From Macquaria australasica (taxonomy: Eukaryota; Chordata; Actinopteri; Centrarchiformes; Percichthyidae), in the NCBI GenBank assembly GCA_005408345.1, contig SEMN01000007.1, positions 2,144,001 to 2,208,000 on the forward strand: DNA of 64,000 nt. The letters run 5' to 3'. This document shows positions 47,850 through 60,204 of the stretch, piece after piece. How positions within the stretch are numbered: the stretch's first letter is position 1; the number at the start of each line of letters is the position of its first letter. Below the pieces are notes generated by a model. It did not search any database and was not told where the DNA came from. It saw only the letters and a list, made by a program, of their open reading frames with translations. The position numbers and the translations under genes were made by a program.

Positions 47850-50259
47850 CTTTGTAGTCAGTTCAAGTTTAATGAAGCTCATAATGTCAGGTTTTTGCTG
47901 AAGATGTCAAAATGTTTATTCAATTTAACAGTTGTTTGACGAAACCACCAGAATTGTGTTCCTGGCAGCAAGGAGACTGTATTTAGGGATCCCAACTCAA
48001 GGCACCACTTACTAGTTTTTTCCGGAGTTTTCAACCACATCACACAGTCTTAAGATAAGTGGATGGAATTTTCTCAGTCATCATGGAGATGGATCTGTTG
48101 ACATGCGAGCTAAATAGCTGTTATGATTTCATCCATAGCGCTTTGCTGCTGATTAATTTTTGAGGCTGTAGTTTACAAAGTTTTTAAATTATGTACTTCA
48201 AAAGTGAGCCATATTAAGATGAATATCAAATTTGATGTGCTTTAGCAGACAATCACCGTTTCTAACTGACTTTTCAAGGCAAACGAAGACAACTTACAGA
48301 GACAGAAAGAGGCCAGGAAGTCCCTACATGAATGGACCTTTCCCACCACAGACATTTTGACTTGTCAAAGGAGAAGCAGGTGTAACTAATCACATTAATG
48401 ATGGCTCCATTACATTTTAAGTGCCCCAGTAAGCCATGCCACTGAGACATCGTGCGCATTATCAGAGCCCTGGAACTGGACAACCTAAATGGAACAGAGC
48501 CATCATTTGTTATTAATTATACCTGTGCTCTTCATCCCATGACAAGCTAAAATGTCATGCTGTGAAAAAAAAGTCTCAAACATTGCAACATTATGTACTA
48601 AAGCAGCTGAAAAATGGTGACAAAGCAACACTTATTACTGGAGAGGAACAACATGTAGAGCCTCACCAACACTGACTGTAAGATTCATAACTTTATATTT
48701 GCTTGACAACACTACAAACTGCCTCGAAATGACTGTAGTTTAATCAACAACTCTTACAGTCTGAACAAAAACAGAACATTATGACCTTCTTCAAATTGGT
48801 ATTTACTGCAGGGCTGTTGTATTGTCAGTGGTTCTGTTATTTTGTCATCCGCAGTATTTTAATCAATTTTTCCTCCATAGAGGGTCTGTCTGTCAGTGGT
48901 AGGAACTGCTTTGTTTCTGAGCCTCATGCTTCTTGGGACTGCTTCTTGATATCAAGAAAATTTGCCCAATGCCTTTTGTAACATTATAAGTGTTGTTAGA
49001 TGTCACAGTGCAGGTACTGGGTCTGGCTTTTACACTGCAATGGGTTTTTTCTGCTGCATAGACAGATTTTCCAACTAAATGCTACATAAAAATAGCAAAA
49101 ATAAAAGGTCTGGAGCCACCACAACCTGTCAGAAAAGCTTTGTTTCTCCGTGGCACTGACTCTGCAAGTTCTGCAAACACAGGCTTTCTAGTAGAAGTTG
49201 TGCTGTTTGGAGTTTTTGGCAAAAAAAAAAGGTAGAGAAATAGTCTTTCAGCAGACTTGGAAACTGTACCCTGATACCTAACACACCTTGCTCAGTCAGG
49301 TGTTTATTCATTTTGACTTGTCGTATGCTCTCTCTAAATGTTCACATCTGCAAACCATGAGGAGGCGTTATGCATTCAGTATATATTTACTATTCCAGAA
49401 GAGCCCCTCGCCATTTCCAAGCATTTTCTGCACACCTGTTTTTACGAGAGGCCATTAATCACCTTCACTCACCGCCACCTGTGTCACTCCACCACGCTGG
49501 CCAGCTTGATCAATCAGCACTCCAAAAAAAAGCCTCTAATGAACAACTGGCCAATAAGATGGCACTTTTTTAATGTTGATTTATGAGGCTGTCTCTCTCT
49601 GTGTAGGCTTACCACACACATTTAGCTGTTCCAATGTAACACAGTGCATGAAATTAAATTAATACTATATCCATTGTTTAATTTCTCCCTCACTTCAACC
49701 TCATTTTGTTATCATCAGAATGTTATTGACTTTTTCTGTGTCAGATAATAGCCTTTGCAGATCATCATTCATACTTAAAAGTGTGAGACTGATCCAGAGG
49801 ATAGTGTGTGTGTGTGGTTGTATGCATGGTCCCTATTTGGCTCTGTCTGTCTACCTACCTATTGTATTTTTGACTTTCCAGTATCTAGCAACAAACTTTT
49901 AGTTCCTGACCCACTGATCAGGAGCTCTGACATTAGCTGTAGTAACTTTTATGGAAATCTGAGCCAATGGCCAACCTTTGTTGCTTTTTGGTGCAGAAAC
50001 AGACACTTGACTATAAATGTTACCCGCTTTCTAGCAGTTGATATATAAATAAGCAACTGGTGACTCTGTATGAGAGGAGACACATAGCCTATGTCTACAT
50101 CCTCCTCGGGCTTCCAGAGGGAGTTAGCAGAGACGAGAGATGTGTCTGAAACTACTCTGACACTTTTGAATGTGACCTCCATTCTGCTCCAGTTTGCTGG
50201 CAAGACAGCAGGGAGCGATTTGTTCTTTCAGATGAAATGCTTCCCTTACTGACACATTT
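47850..50259. other. Intronic DNA without recognised features
   Basis: I see no exon or named element in this stretch of znf385-type intron 2. The sequence is mostly AT-rich. Confidence 0.5.
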
Positions 50260-50829
50260 CTCTAAAACAGACTTTCCCAAACTTAGGGTTGCGACTCAAA
50301 ATGTGTCATAGACCCGTTTTTATTGGGTCACAAATTGGCAGAGTAAAATGCATAACAATGCTATATGTGAATTCATTTTCCTAATAAAAATAGAAGAAGA
50401 GCATTCTTTTTTGCTACGCTGGTCTGTTCAGCTCAGATGCTGTGTGCTACACACATACTCATAGAACTGGAGTTACATCCTGTAATTACTGTTGCTTTTT
50501 TGCTACGCTGGTCGCTCGTCCCTGGGCAGCAAAGTGCGTTTGTACGTTTGTATTAACCTAGTTAAGTGTCAGTTTCCATGCCGGACAAATGTCAGAAATT
50601 CTGTGTGTGTGTGTGTGGTGGTGACAAGTGAGAGTGGTGATTTTAATGACAATATCCTCTCTGTCATCTACAAGGCATTCATGGTTTGTTGTGTTCTTTA
50701 TTAGTAGTTTATAAATGTAGATGTTATAGCAATTCATGATATATTTTTGTAAGTTTGGGTCCCGGCGAGACACCATATTTCTCTTTTGGGTCTCGAGCTG
50801 AAAAAGTTTGGGGAACCTCTGCTCTAAAA
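50260..50829. mobile_element. hAT-superfamily non-autonomous element with 8-bp target duplication
   Basis: The element (50268-50821, 554 bp) is flanked by perfect 8-bp direct repeats CTCTAAAA (50260-50267 and 50822-50829). Its ends are inverted: CAGACTTTCCCAAACTTAGG on the left and, reversed, CAGAGGTTCCCCAAACTTTT on the right. The continuation TTGCGACTCAAA also matches reversed CTCGAGACCCAAA. The 8-bp duplication with CAGAGGTTCCCAAACT-type termini is diagnostic of hAT (Charlie-like) elements. No transposase remains. Confidence 0.9.
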
Positions 50830-51523
50830 CAAGGGGAAAATTGTGTAGAAAATACTTCCCAACCATAATGAACACTCTACAGTATTACATATACAGAATT
50901 TGCTCCTCGGCGTACTGCAAACAAATGGGTGTTAACATATTTAGAGTTACAGCAATGATCACGGCCACTGCAAAAGTTTTAAAATATATGTTTCTGCTTT
51001 GATGTAGGGCATTGCAAAAATTAATCCTTAAATATTCATTGCATGCTTTACCTAATGTGCCCCACGTGTTGAGATTAGACGTGTACATCAACAGCATCAG
51101 TAGTGACAGAGTTCAAACACCCGACCTGCTGCGGGCCACAGTGTCAGAGCTATATATCATCCACTAATTGATTGTTAAGATGAGACTCACTCATGGGCAG
51201 CTTGTGTCAGTCCCTCAGGGTGAAGGCCCTCTCGTTTCCCCACACAGGGCACAGAGTGATTTCACACCTGCCATGTTTGAACCAGCTAAATGAACCCTAC
51301 AGCGTTTGACCTCTTGTGTTTGCGTTGTTTTGAAATTGACCACCAGTCAAATTGAGCAGTGCACTAAACAACTGCCTGGCCTAAAAATAGCCATGAAATG
51401 ATTTATTTGGAGCAAAAACTGCAACTAGACCACAGACAGAAAAATATCCTGTAAATTATCTTTTTAAAGACGCAGACTTTGGCTTATTTCTGCCAGTGTC
51501 TTGTACTCCTTTGTCATATTTAG

Positions 51524-51760
51524 GCCTGCAACTAATGTATTTTTCATTATTGATTACTCTAACGATTTCTTTCTCGAGCAATTGATATCGTTTGGTCTAT
51601 GAAATGTGAGAGACTAATGAAAAATGCCCATCATAAGTGCCTGGAAATCCAAGGTGAACAGTCCAAAACTCAAAAGATATTCAGTTTACTATGAAAAGGT
51701 AAAGAAAAGCAAGAAATCTTCATTTTTGAGAAGCTGGGACCAGAGTGTCATACATATATA
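51524..51760. repeat. Palindromic dispersed repeat copy, cut by microsatellite and gap
   Basis: Begins aggcctgcaactaatgtatt and continues cgtttggtctatgaaatgtg and acagtccaaaactcaaaaga, the left end and interior of the same family. It runs into a TA/CA/TACA microsatellite before the gap. Confidence 0.6.
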
Positions 51761-51822
51761 TGTGTATATATATATACATATACACACACACACATATACA
51801 TACATACATACATACATACATA

Positions 51823-52318
51823 NNNNNNNNNNNNNNNNNNNNNNNNNNNNNNNNNNNNNNNNNNNNNNNNNNNNNNNNNNNNNNNNNNNNNNNNNNNNNN
51901 NNNNNNNNNNNNNNNNNNNNNNNNNNNNNNNNNNNNNNNNNNNNNNNNNNNNNNNNNNNNNNNNNNNNNNNNNNNNNNNNNNNNNNNNNNNNNNNNNNNN
52001 NNNNNNNNNNNNNNNNNNNNNNNNNNNNNNNNNNNNNNNNNNNNNNNNNNNNNNNNNNNNNNNNNNNNNNNNNNNNNNNNNNNNNNNNNNNNNNNNNNNN
52101 NNNNNNNNNNNNNNNNNNNNNNNNNNNNNNNNNNNNNNNNNNNNNNNNNNNNNNNNNNNNNNNNNNNNNNNNNNNNNNNNNNNNNNNNNNNNNNNNNNNN
52201 NNNNNNNNNNNNNNNNNNNNNNNNNNNNNNNNNNNNNNNNNNNNNNNNNNNNNNNNNNNNNNNNNNNNNNNNNNNNNNNNNNNNNNNNNNNNNNNNNNNN
52301 NNNNNNNNNNNNNNNNNN
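51823..52318. other. Assembly gap (496 N)
   Basis: The run of N is flanked by (TACA)n/(CA)n on the left and (TA)n(TG)n on the right. The gap is therefore probably an unresolved microsatellite, and its length may be only an estimate. Confidence 0.99.
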
Positions 52319-52389
52319 TATATATATATATGTGTGTATATATGTGTGTATATATCCATCCCAATTTATAACCCAAGAATGTCAGTTAA

Positions 52390-55300
52390 TGTAAGACTTT
52401 TACCAGTATATTTAAAGAAGCATGTCCAATTTCATATCTAACCAACAGAAAACCACCATGGATAAGTGAACTGTACTGTTAGATAGAAGGATTTTTTTCC
52501 CCATATAGAGCACTAAGCATCCCTTAATGTGGTAGCTGATATACAAGATCATTTTGTCAAAACATCATGACTCATTACTGGATTCAACAACAGTTTCCAG
52601 GCAGAAAATGGCAGCCAAGCAGATCTTCTGTTAAACCTTGTAAACGCATAGGAAAGAAGATTCCTACACACACAGTCATACAAATGCCAGGTTTCATACG
52701 ATGTCTCACAAGCCTGTTCTCCCTGTTGCCTATTAGAGAAAAGGAGGACGAGCCAAGTCAATTAAGGTGACTGATAGTATAAATCAGTCGGTTCTGCGAT
52801 CAAACCAGCCTAATAATACCCATTCCCTTCCCACAGCTGAACTAGCATTCCCTTTATTTAGCCTCATGAAGTGATTGCTGAAATGAAAAGTGATTTTAAA
52901 AGGGTTCTCAGTGGGTGCCTTTTGAAAAGGGAACGAACCAAAGCACTTTCCACTTCCTGCACCAGTTATAGCTAGAAACGGTGATGTAGTGGTGTTTTGA
53001 TAAGTGAACATATTGAGGCTTCTTTTTTGCTGACATTTTTAATGCACAACTTTTACTTATGGAATATTTTTATATTGCAGTATTGCTAATTTCAGGATCT
53101 GAATGCTTCCGTCACCACTGATCAACACAAACCCCTTCGATGCCACCGGTGTAACGTCCTTATCTAACGTTAACCATCAGCGTCTCCTCTAAGCTCTTAA
53201 CTGTCGTCAGTGTCATCGTTGTCAGACAGGTTTCATATTCGCTTCATATTTGTAGTTGTGTGTGCCCGATATGGAAAAACAGTAAGGGAAGTCTTTAAGA
53301 CAGCGCTTAGTGCTGTTAATACAGGGGTATTTATGTTGTCTGGGAGGAGGTATTGACTTTAAGAATAAAGTCAGGGAACAAAAGTCTCATGTGCAGTTAA
53401 CACTAACATCATTGCCTGCAGGCTTACTCTGCAAGATGTGCACTGATACATATCTTTGGCTATTTTTAGTTAGTTATACAGTTGGTATACACCGTACACC
53501 CGTGTATACGCACCACTACTCCTCTGGCTAAAAATCCAAGTTTCAGATTAACGTAATGTGACTGTACTCGGATTTCCAGTCTTCTTTGAAGGGATTTTTC
53601 AAAGTAAGACTGTTCAAACACACGTCCTCAATCAAACCTGAAAAATAATGTAAGTCAGAGAGGTGACCTACAACATTTCCTGCACCGTTTATAACAATTT
53701 TCCCACTGAAAGGGAAAATTAAGCCTTTCTTCTTCCTGGAACAAAGCTTCTCCTCACAAACGGAAAATCTCTAAATTTCTCAAATAGAACTGCACTGCAG
53801 ATTGACTTGGCTTAGTGCTTTTCTGAAGGTTGAATCGTTCCTTCTCCTGTATACCAACTTACAGTAGATACATGGTATCACAAAAACAAGCATAAAAGAG
53901 GTATCTCTGCAGGCACATGTGCACACACAGACACGCACACGCATGCTGAAATATACTGTGTGAGCAGTGAAATGGGACATTTATCAGCATGAGTTTTGTG
54001 CTGCTTGGCCTCATTTCATACAGCAGAGGCAACTTAGCAAAAGCAGCCAGTTTTAAGATGTCACTTGATCTGTCATCAACGGCCATTCTGCACAGTCTGA
54101 AGGCCTGCAGGAAGGAGTGTAAGCTGCAAACGGAGATGCAGAGGCAGAATAAAGGGGGTGATGTTGGCTTGTTTACCATTTCCCTTTTTTTTTACTCGGT
54201 GGCTGGCAGATATGGCACTAAAACCCTCAGGAACTGATGGTGTTAAAGCAGACACCTGTTTTACAGTATTCTCTATGGGTGTTATCTACAGTACAGGTCA
54301 GGGGCGTCTCAGGGAGCTGTACCTGGATTTTAGACTCAGATAAAAGAAGTAAATAGTTCCTTTTTGGTATTCTAGATGGCAGTGAATTTGGGGTTGTGTT
54401 TGTGAGAACATGAGTCATTATCCTGCATGTGAAGCAGAGTCACATGGGCTGAAGAGTCAGTGAATATATTTGAATACTTGAAAACAAACATGAGGAAGGC
54501 TGGATTAATCTGGGTAACGGAAGTGTCACTTTTTGAGATTGCTAAAATGTTTGGCAAGATAAAATAAGTAAATATCAGTATGTAATTATATTTCATAAGT
54601 CTATTTAGGAAGTGTAGTTATTATAAACACTATACCTATACATGCAATGGGCTGCGATACTGTTAAAACGCAGGAAAAAAAAATGTTTTGGGGGATGAAT
54701 TAGGTTGAGAGTCTCTCTAGGTTTCTGTCTCCCTATCCTTGCCTCACAACGTTTAGTCAGTGATTTCCATAAGCAACATGGCGTGTCAATCATACACACA
54801 TGCACAGTCCATATAGGTAAACAGAGGTATGCAATGTTTAGTAGGTCCAACGGCTAGATGAAAGCATGCTGTGTGCAGCCGACACACAGCCGTTCTGCTC
54901 GAGGCCGCCTCCCTGCACTTTCATTGCAGCAGCCTGAAATCAAGTGTAAAACTGTCAGGATTTGTCAGTGTTGTGCTTACACACCACACTTATTCAAGTG
55001 GACAAGGAGCCAGCAAGGAGCACACAGGGGCAGACACAAGCGGCGTGTGTGTGTCTTGTATGTGACATTTGAGGCCAGAGTTTCAGAGTACAGACTCTGA
55101 GAATAATTGTGTTTATTTGAAGTGATTATAGTGACTGTGGAATGAATAACAATGCATTGAAGGCCTGTCCCACCCCCCAGCGGTGCATACAAGCCTCAGT
55201 GTCGACTCTACAAATATCCAGCTCCGTGCTTCTGGACTGAGTCGAGTTTTCAGATGCACTGAAACTCTTCCTCTCCTCCTCTTCAGCAACTAAAAGCACA

Positions 55301-55400
55301 TAGCAGTGAAGGTTACTTAAGGTTAATGTATACTCTGTATAGAGGGATTAATATTTAAGAACATATCTAAAGTGAAAATGGGTACAAATTGTTTACCTGG
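52390..55400. other. Intronic DNA without recognised features
   Basis: No exon or recognised element. Short open frames here lack conserved motifs and splice context. Confidence 0.45.
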
Positions 55401-55407
55401 AAGCTGT

Positions 55408-55849
55408 AAGAAGTACTCGGATCCTTTACTGAAGTCAAATTTGTAATGCCACAAAGCAAAAACACAAAAAAGTCCTACACTAAAGTACTAATAGTCTGAT
55501 GGGTAGTTTTATCTCTAACAATGCATCATATTTTAGTTACATCTTGGCCATTTATATGCCTTTTATTAGAGAGCTGACAGCAGAGAGATGACAGGAAATG
55601 AGGGGAAAGAGGTCGAGAACAACATGCAACAAAGGTCCCCAGCCGAACTTGAACCAGGGACGTTGTGATTTATGTCGGCATGTAATCTGCAAAGAAACTA
55701 TGAACTATTTGGAATAGCTGTCAAACTGAATTTAATGTTGTAAAAGTACAATATTTCTCGTTGAAGCGTAGTGGATTAATATAATGTAGTATAAAATTAT
55801 ATTTAAATACAGTACTTGAATAAATATACTTACTTACTTTCTGCCACTG
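55408..55849. mobile_element. Dispersed element (tactcggatcctttact ... ccactg), interrupted
   Basis: The left part (aagtactcggatcctttact, gggtagttttatctctaaca, atgcatcatattttagtta) and the right part (ctgtcaaactgaatttaatg, aaaagtacaatatttctcgt, tacttactttctgccactg) belong to one abundant fish repeat family ending in CCACTG. They are split by a SINE at 55548-55682. Confidence 0.65.
55548..55682 (-). mobile_element. tRNA-related SINE nested in another repeat
   Basis: On the - strand: cgtccctggttcaagttcgg (B-box region), ctggggacctttgttgcatg, then cctctttcccctcatttcct. It is the same family as 8535-8692, better preserved, and sits inside the element 55408-55849. Confidence 0.7.
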
Positions 55850-56803
55850 CCTACTGGATATAATGAAATGACTCCCCACAGTGATGCATCAGAATTTGAG
55901 AGATGAGCCAGTGAAGCTTTGAATTGTTGATCAACTGCTACAAAGGCAGGCATCTTCTTTTCTACTGCTGTATATGAATGAAAAACACAACCCTTAAACA
56001 ACCTTGCTACAGTACAAGTAAAAACTGTAGCTGGTACAGATCAACTAGAAAGACTTGTGTATGGAATATTCTCATCACGCATCAGATCATTTCCCAATGG
56101 TAATGCCAAGACCATTCCTGTGGTTAATACATTGCGACTCAAAGAGCCATTTAAGGTAAATATCGCACAAAAAGCTGTAAAATGATTTATTCAGCTATAA
56201 AATGGCCTGTTAGCATCGTGGTGGAGCGTGACGGGGCAACCCAGAACCCAGAATCAAACTGCTCTGCACTGTGTCACCAAAGTAATCATCGTAAGAAAAA
56301 TCAGGAAAATGAGCACGCTATTAGATACACAATAATCTCTCCCACCTGCTTATTAAAATAAATACTCTCATAGAGCTACATGCTGTTGGTTGCTTAATCA
56401 CAAATACTTTAAATTAGCAATGAGTGGAGAAAGAGCTGCAATATCAATCTACTAAACTTCCATGATTTAGATTTTTGTAACTTGCTACAGAGTCTATCAA
56501 AAGATCGATGCAAATTAATTATGCCTTTGCTTGAGAAATGCAATATGTTTGCATGGCTACACGTTAGTCTCTTCTAACACTTACTTCCACCCTTTTTCAC
56601 CCTGCACTTCGCAAAATGCTGTTCATACTATCATAAATGGCAGATATAGATCATTCTTGGTTAAAGAAATATCTAATTCTTTAGTATGAACGTGTGGTAT
56701 ATATAAAATACACCTTTTAAACCATTAAAAATGCTTCTTTAAAGAGTCATGCACATGCTTGTATTTTCCCAACAAGTAATCTTGATTTAAAAGGTGCTAA
56801 AAT
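55850..56803. other. Intronic DNA without recognised features
   Basis: AT-rich sequence; I see no exon or element. Confidence 0.45.
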
Positions 56804-57113
56804 GAGACTATATAATTTTGAAAAAAGAAATAACACATTTTTCTATTACAAATGTAAAGCTATACTAATAAGAAATAAAACACACTTTTGCTCAATTCAA
56901 TACACTTTGGGGTTGGGCCTTACTTGGTCTGGTATGTCCAGTAGCTCATGGTGGCTAATGTTAGCAAACCTTTGATATATTTTTCCGTGTAACAATCAGT
57001 TTGCTGACTTTATGACTCTTCTCGACTTGTGCTACTGTTACACTGTGTTTTACCATTTACAATGAACCTGTAATTGTTACTGGTGGCCACAGAGGTCGTT
57101 CAGCAAAAGTTAC
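56804..57113. mobile_element. Dispersed element with ...CAAAAGTTACA end, copy 2
   Basis: Same orientation and same blocks as 13533-13866, ending at CAAAAGTTACA (57103-57113). The left end is degenerate (tataattttg). Confidence 0.68.
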
Positions 57114-57859
57114 ACAGAGTCACTTTAGATATTCAAATTTATCTTTCTCTTTTCTCGCTCTACTTCCTGTTCCACCTTAACATTATAGCCACTTCAGCCC
57201 CTCATGTGATCCATCAGAAACATGTCGACATATTACAACGTGTAAAATCGAAATATTTATAAATGAGAGGATGTGGGGGGTCAGAAAGATATGACATGCA
57301 GTAGAGGGTTAAACTTCAGAACCCAAAACTGAGGTTTTATGTTGGAAAACTGTAGAACAAACAGTTCATTTAAATAATACTCGGGCTGCACACTAAACCA
57401 CTGCTGTGTAATTATGATGGCAATTATATCAGTCACGCTGAAGTGGTGGTGAAAAAAGTAATGGCTTCGTGCTGCATGAGTGACTCAGGTATTTTGATTG
57501 AAACCTCTGCACACTCAACCTATTGGAAATGTAAACAGGAGTGTAGAAGTAACTGATTCTAATCAAATAGGACCTTGCAATCAATCATCACAAAGGCCGG
57601 ACTACAGCAACAATATCTGTTATGCTGATGATATCAACATATATAAGGTGTATCATTTGGATTAAAAACTTTTAAACGTTTCTCCCTTGATAACTCAGGA
57701 GAGCAACATAGCATGGGTGCATGTTAAGCAGGGATGTAAGCAGAATAGAAAACAGATTGATAAATGATGCCTATTGTTGTCAAGTAATGCCAGGAAGTAA
57801 ATTACATTTGAGTGTCCTCCAGGGAGCATGCAGGTGTGAACCCTGAATAGAAAATGGTG

Positions 57860-57945
57860 CTGGGAAGAAGAAGAAGAAGAAGAATGGAGGTGGGATGTTC
57901 ATATTGTTAATAGCCAGTCCTCTGCCAGCCCCCCCCCCCCTTCTC
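57860..57945. repeat. (GAA)n and poly(C) runs
   Basis: A short GAA run at about 57867-57885 and twelve C at 57929-57940, immediately upstream of the putative alternative promoter. Confidence 0.85.
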
Positions 57946-58059
57946 ACTCACTCACTTGCTCGCTCTTTCGCTCTCTCTCTTACATACTCACACACAGAAG
58001 AATACACACTTGCTCTTCACACTCTCACCATCACACTGTCAGCCTGCTTTCCTTCTCCG

Positions 58060-58393
58060 CTGCTTTTCAAATCCGCCTCGCCCCTTTCTCTCGTTCGTCT
58101 CCTAAAGGGCAGTGTGATCAGCAGAGCGCGGAGCTTTTAATTGAAGCACATATGTGTCGTTCTTCAGCCGCAGCAGTTTGGATCGCAGCCAAGATGTGTC
58201 ATTGACTGAGAAAGGACTGCCATTTCACCTCAGTTTAGAGAACCAAAGTGGAGGAAAGACACACAGTAGAGAGACGGAGGAGGCACTTTGTTGGTTTTTG
58301 TTCAACTTCTCTGATGGGAGAGAAACTGGCAGGAGAAGCCTAAGTCAAACGCAAAAGAGAGCGGCAAGCAGAGGAATCACAAAACACGTGGAG
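58060..58393 (+). promoter_or_regulatory. znf385c: Putative internal promoter and 5' UTR of the znf385-type gene
   Basis: GC and CpG content rise at 58065-58135 (ccgcctcgcccctttctctc, agcagagcgcggagc) inside an AT-rich intron, followed by a TATA-like gcttttaattg. The transcript leader would run to the ATG at 58394. It contains a small upstream reading frame at 58152-58205 (18 codons). It is inferred from composition and the exon below. Confidence 0.45.
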
Positions 58394-58403
58394 ATGCTGT
58401 TTG
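58394..58403 (+). CDS. znf385c: Putative alternative first coding exon (Met-Leu-Phe-Gly)
   Basis: ATG CTG TTT G is followed directly by a consensus donor (gtaaga at 58404), giving Met-Leu-Phe and a split Gly in phase 1. That is the phase of the donor at 47225, so both can splice to the same downstream exon. ZNF385 relatives have short isoforms that start with very small exons of similar sequence (ZNF385A begins MILG; ZNF385D has MYFGG near its start) and lack the first finger. Here the exon lies after the zinc-finger exon, as expected for such an isoform. It is unproven without transcripts, and a separate gene starting here cannot be excluded. Confidence 0.5.
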
Positions 58404-59121
58404 GTAAGACTGTTTGTTTACTCTTGCAGTTCATGTATGTGTTAGTATCACCTATTTATGGGAATGCAACAATAGCCTCACAAGTGGCTGAGGTTTTATC
58501 AGGTTTTATTTGTCTTGAGGTGTGGTGTTTTTGTGCATCCATCAGCCTAAATGCATGCGAGTACTCCCCTGTCAATGTTCGTTTTACAACAATGACTTTA
58601 CATCGTTGCTCAAGGGCAGGCTCAGTCTCCTGCCTACCATCTGCCCTCTTTCCCTTCCTCTGCATCCAAAACGAGTCCCCGGCCTGTTTGTTATTCTAAT
58701 TGACCCCTTTTGATGAAGCCAAGTGTGGAGTTCAGACCAATACAACACTGTCGCTCCCAGATGTGTCAAGTCATTTTAAAGCCACACAAGAACAGCGCTG
58801 ATATCACTGTGCAGATTCCTGGCAATTATGTCTTTGCCTCCCCAGGGAAATATGCCCAGATTAGCTCGTATAATTGGAGCCTGTTAAAGATAAAGGCAGT
58901 GTGGGGATTTTTAGTCATTAATGTTTGTTTGTTTTAGCTAAGGGAGCAAAATGCTGATTGCCTTTAGGCTTTTTAAATTTAGAACCAGTTTAGTTTTGCC
59001 AAGTTAAACTCATCACACATTGGAAGTACATGCAGAGAGTAGATGGTCTCAAGTTCGCAGTTTGACCTCTAGATAAATGGATGCAAACGAAAGAGTAAAC
59101 AAGACTATAATATGGATATAT

Positions 59122-59385
59122 GTAGAGCTGAAACAATTAGTCGATTAGTCGATCGACAGAAAATTAACCGGCATCTGTTTTGATAATCCATTAATCGTTT
59201 CAGTCACCTTTCAAGCAAAAATGACAATTAATTTAAGCATGACCCCTGGCCTCTGGGAAGTTGTGATGCGCAGTTTTCACTATTTTTTAAACATTTTATG
59301 GACAAAACAATTAATTGGTTAATCAAGAAAATAATCAGCAGATTAATCGATCATGAAAATAATCGTTAGTTGCAGCCCTAGATGT
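59122..59385. repeat. Palindromic dispersed repeat copy (both ends)
   Basis: Starts tagagctgaaacaattagtc and ends cgttagttgcagcccta, inverted ends of the family. Internal attaatcgatcatgaaaataa and aattaattggttaatcaaga support it. It is the best-defined copy in the window. Confidence 0.72.
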
Positions 59386-59399
59386 ATGTTTGTTTTTTA

Positions 59400-60200
59400 T
59401 TTTTTTAACACTGAGGCAAACATTTCTTATAGTCTTCATATGATGAGCATGAGAAAGAAGTGTCATTTCTCATCTCATAGAGTTAACGTACAGAGTAGGT
59501 GTAAATTATGTGTATATACATATGCATTTTGGGATATACTCCAGTAGCTTATGGACACATACACACTGTGCCGTGTGTGCCTGGATAGAAATACTAAGTG
59601 TCTGCGTGGCAGCTCTGGATGCCTTCTTCTTTAAATGGCAGATTATAGAGATCAAAGGGAAACAGTTGGAGAGGAGATAACTGTAGAGTTTTGCCTGGTG
59701 GCCATGCTGCAGCTGTCCCCACCCCTCCACCCCTCGTCAAGAGCTCCGTTTTGAGGCTGCAGTGGCAGCCTATGTATATAAATCTCATTCTCTGTTCAGT
59801 ATGACATGAAAGAGATGCGATGGTGTGTAAAAATCCTAGAATAAAGAACACATTTCTCAGCTTTGAGATTCATATCTTTCTCTACATCTTTTGTTTAAAA
59901 TTAGTAGACATACAATAATAGCAGAATAATAGTAGCACAGCAGAAACTGGAGGAGTTACAGTGGCAGTGTTGGCATTCTGTTGTCAGTGCTTTACTTAAT
60001 ATATTAAATAAAACCTTTATAATACAGCACACCAGAAGCACAATAGTGTAATAACGCACATTAAGATACATTCCATGTATTATACTACATGACGTCAGTG
60101 ATGCAAATGGCAGTCACCTACAGTACGACATGCTGACTGGTTTTGGTAATTTTGTGTTCAGAGGTGCACAGCACAACTGCACCACAATTGGAAATTAGCT
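59400..60200. other. Intronic DNA without recognised features
   Basis: No exon or element recognised. Confidence 0.45.
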
Positions 60201-60204
60201 GCGT

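Noticed and set aside
58154..58699. 181-codon open frame
   Set aside because: It begins at GTG, not ATG, and the first in-frame ATG is at 58394. A strong donor at 58404 cuts it, and the rest has no recognisable domain. Only the MLFG exon is kept.
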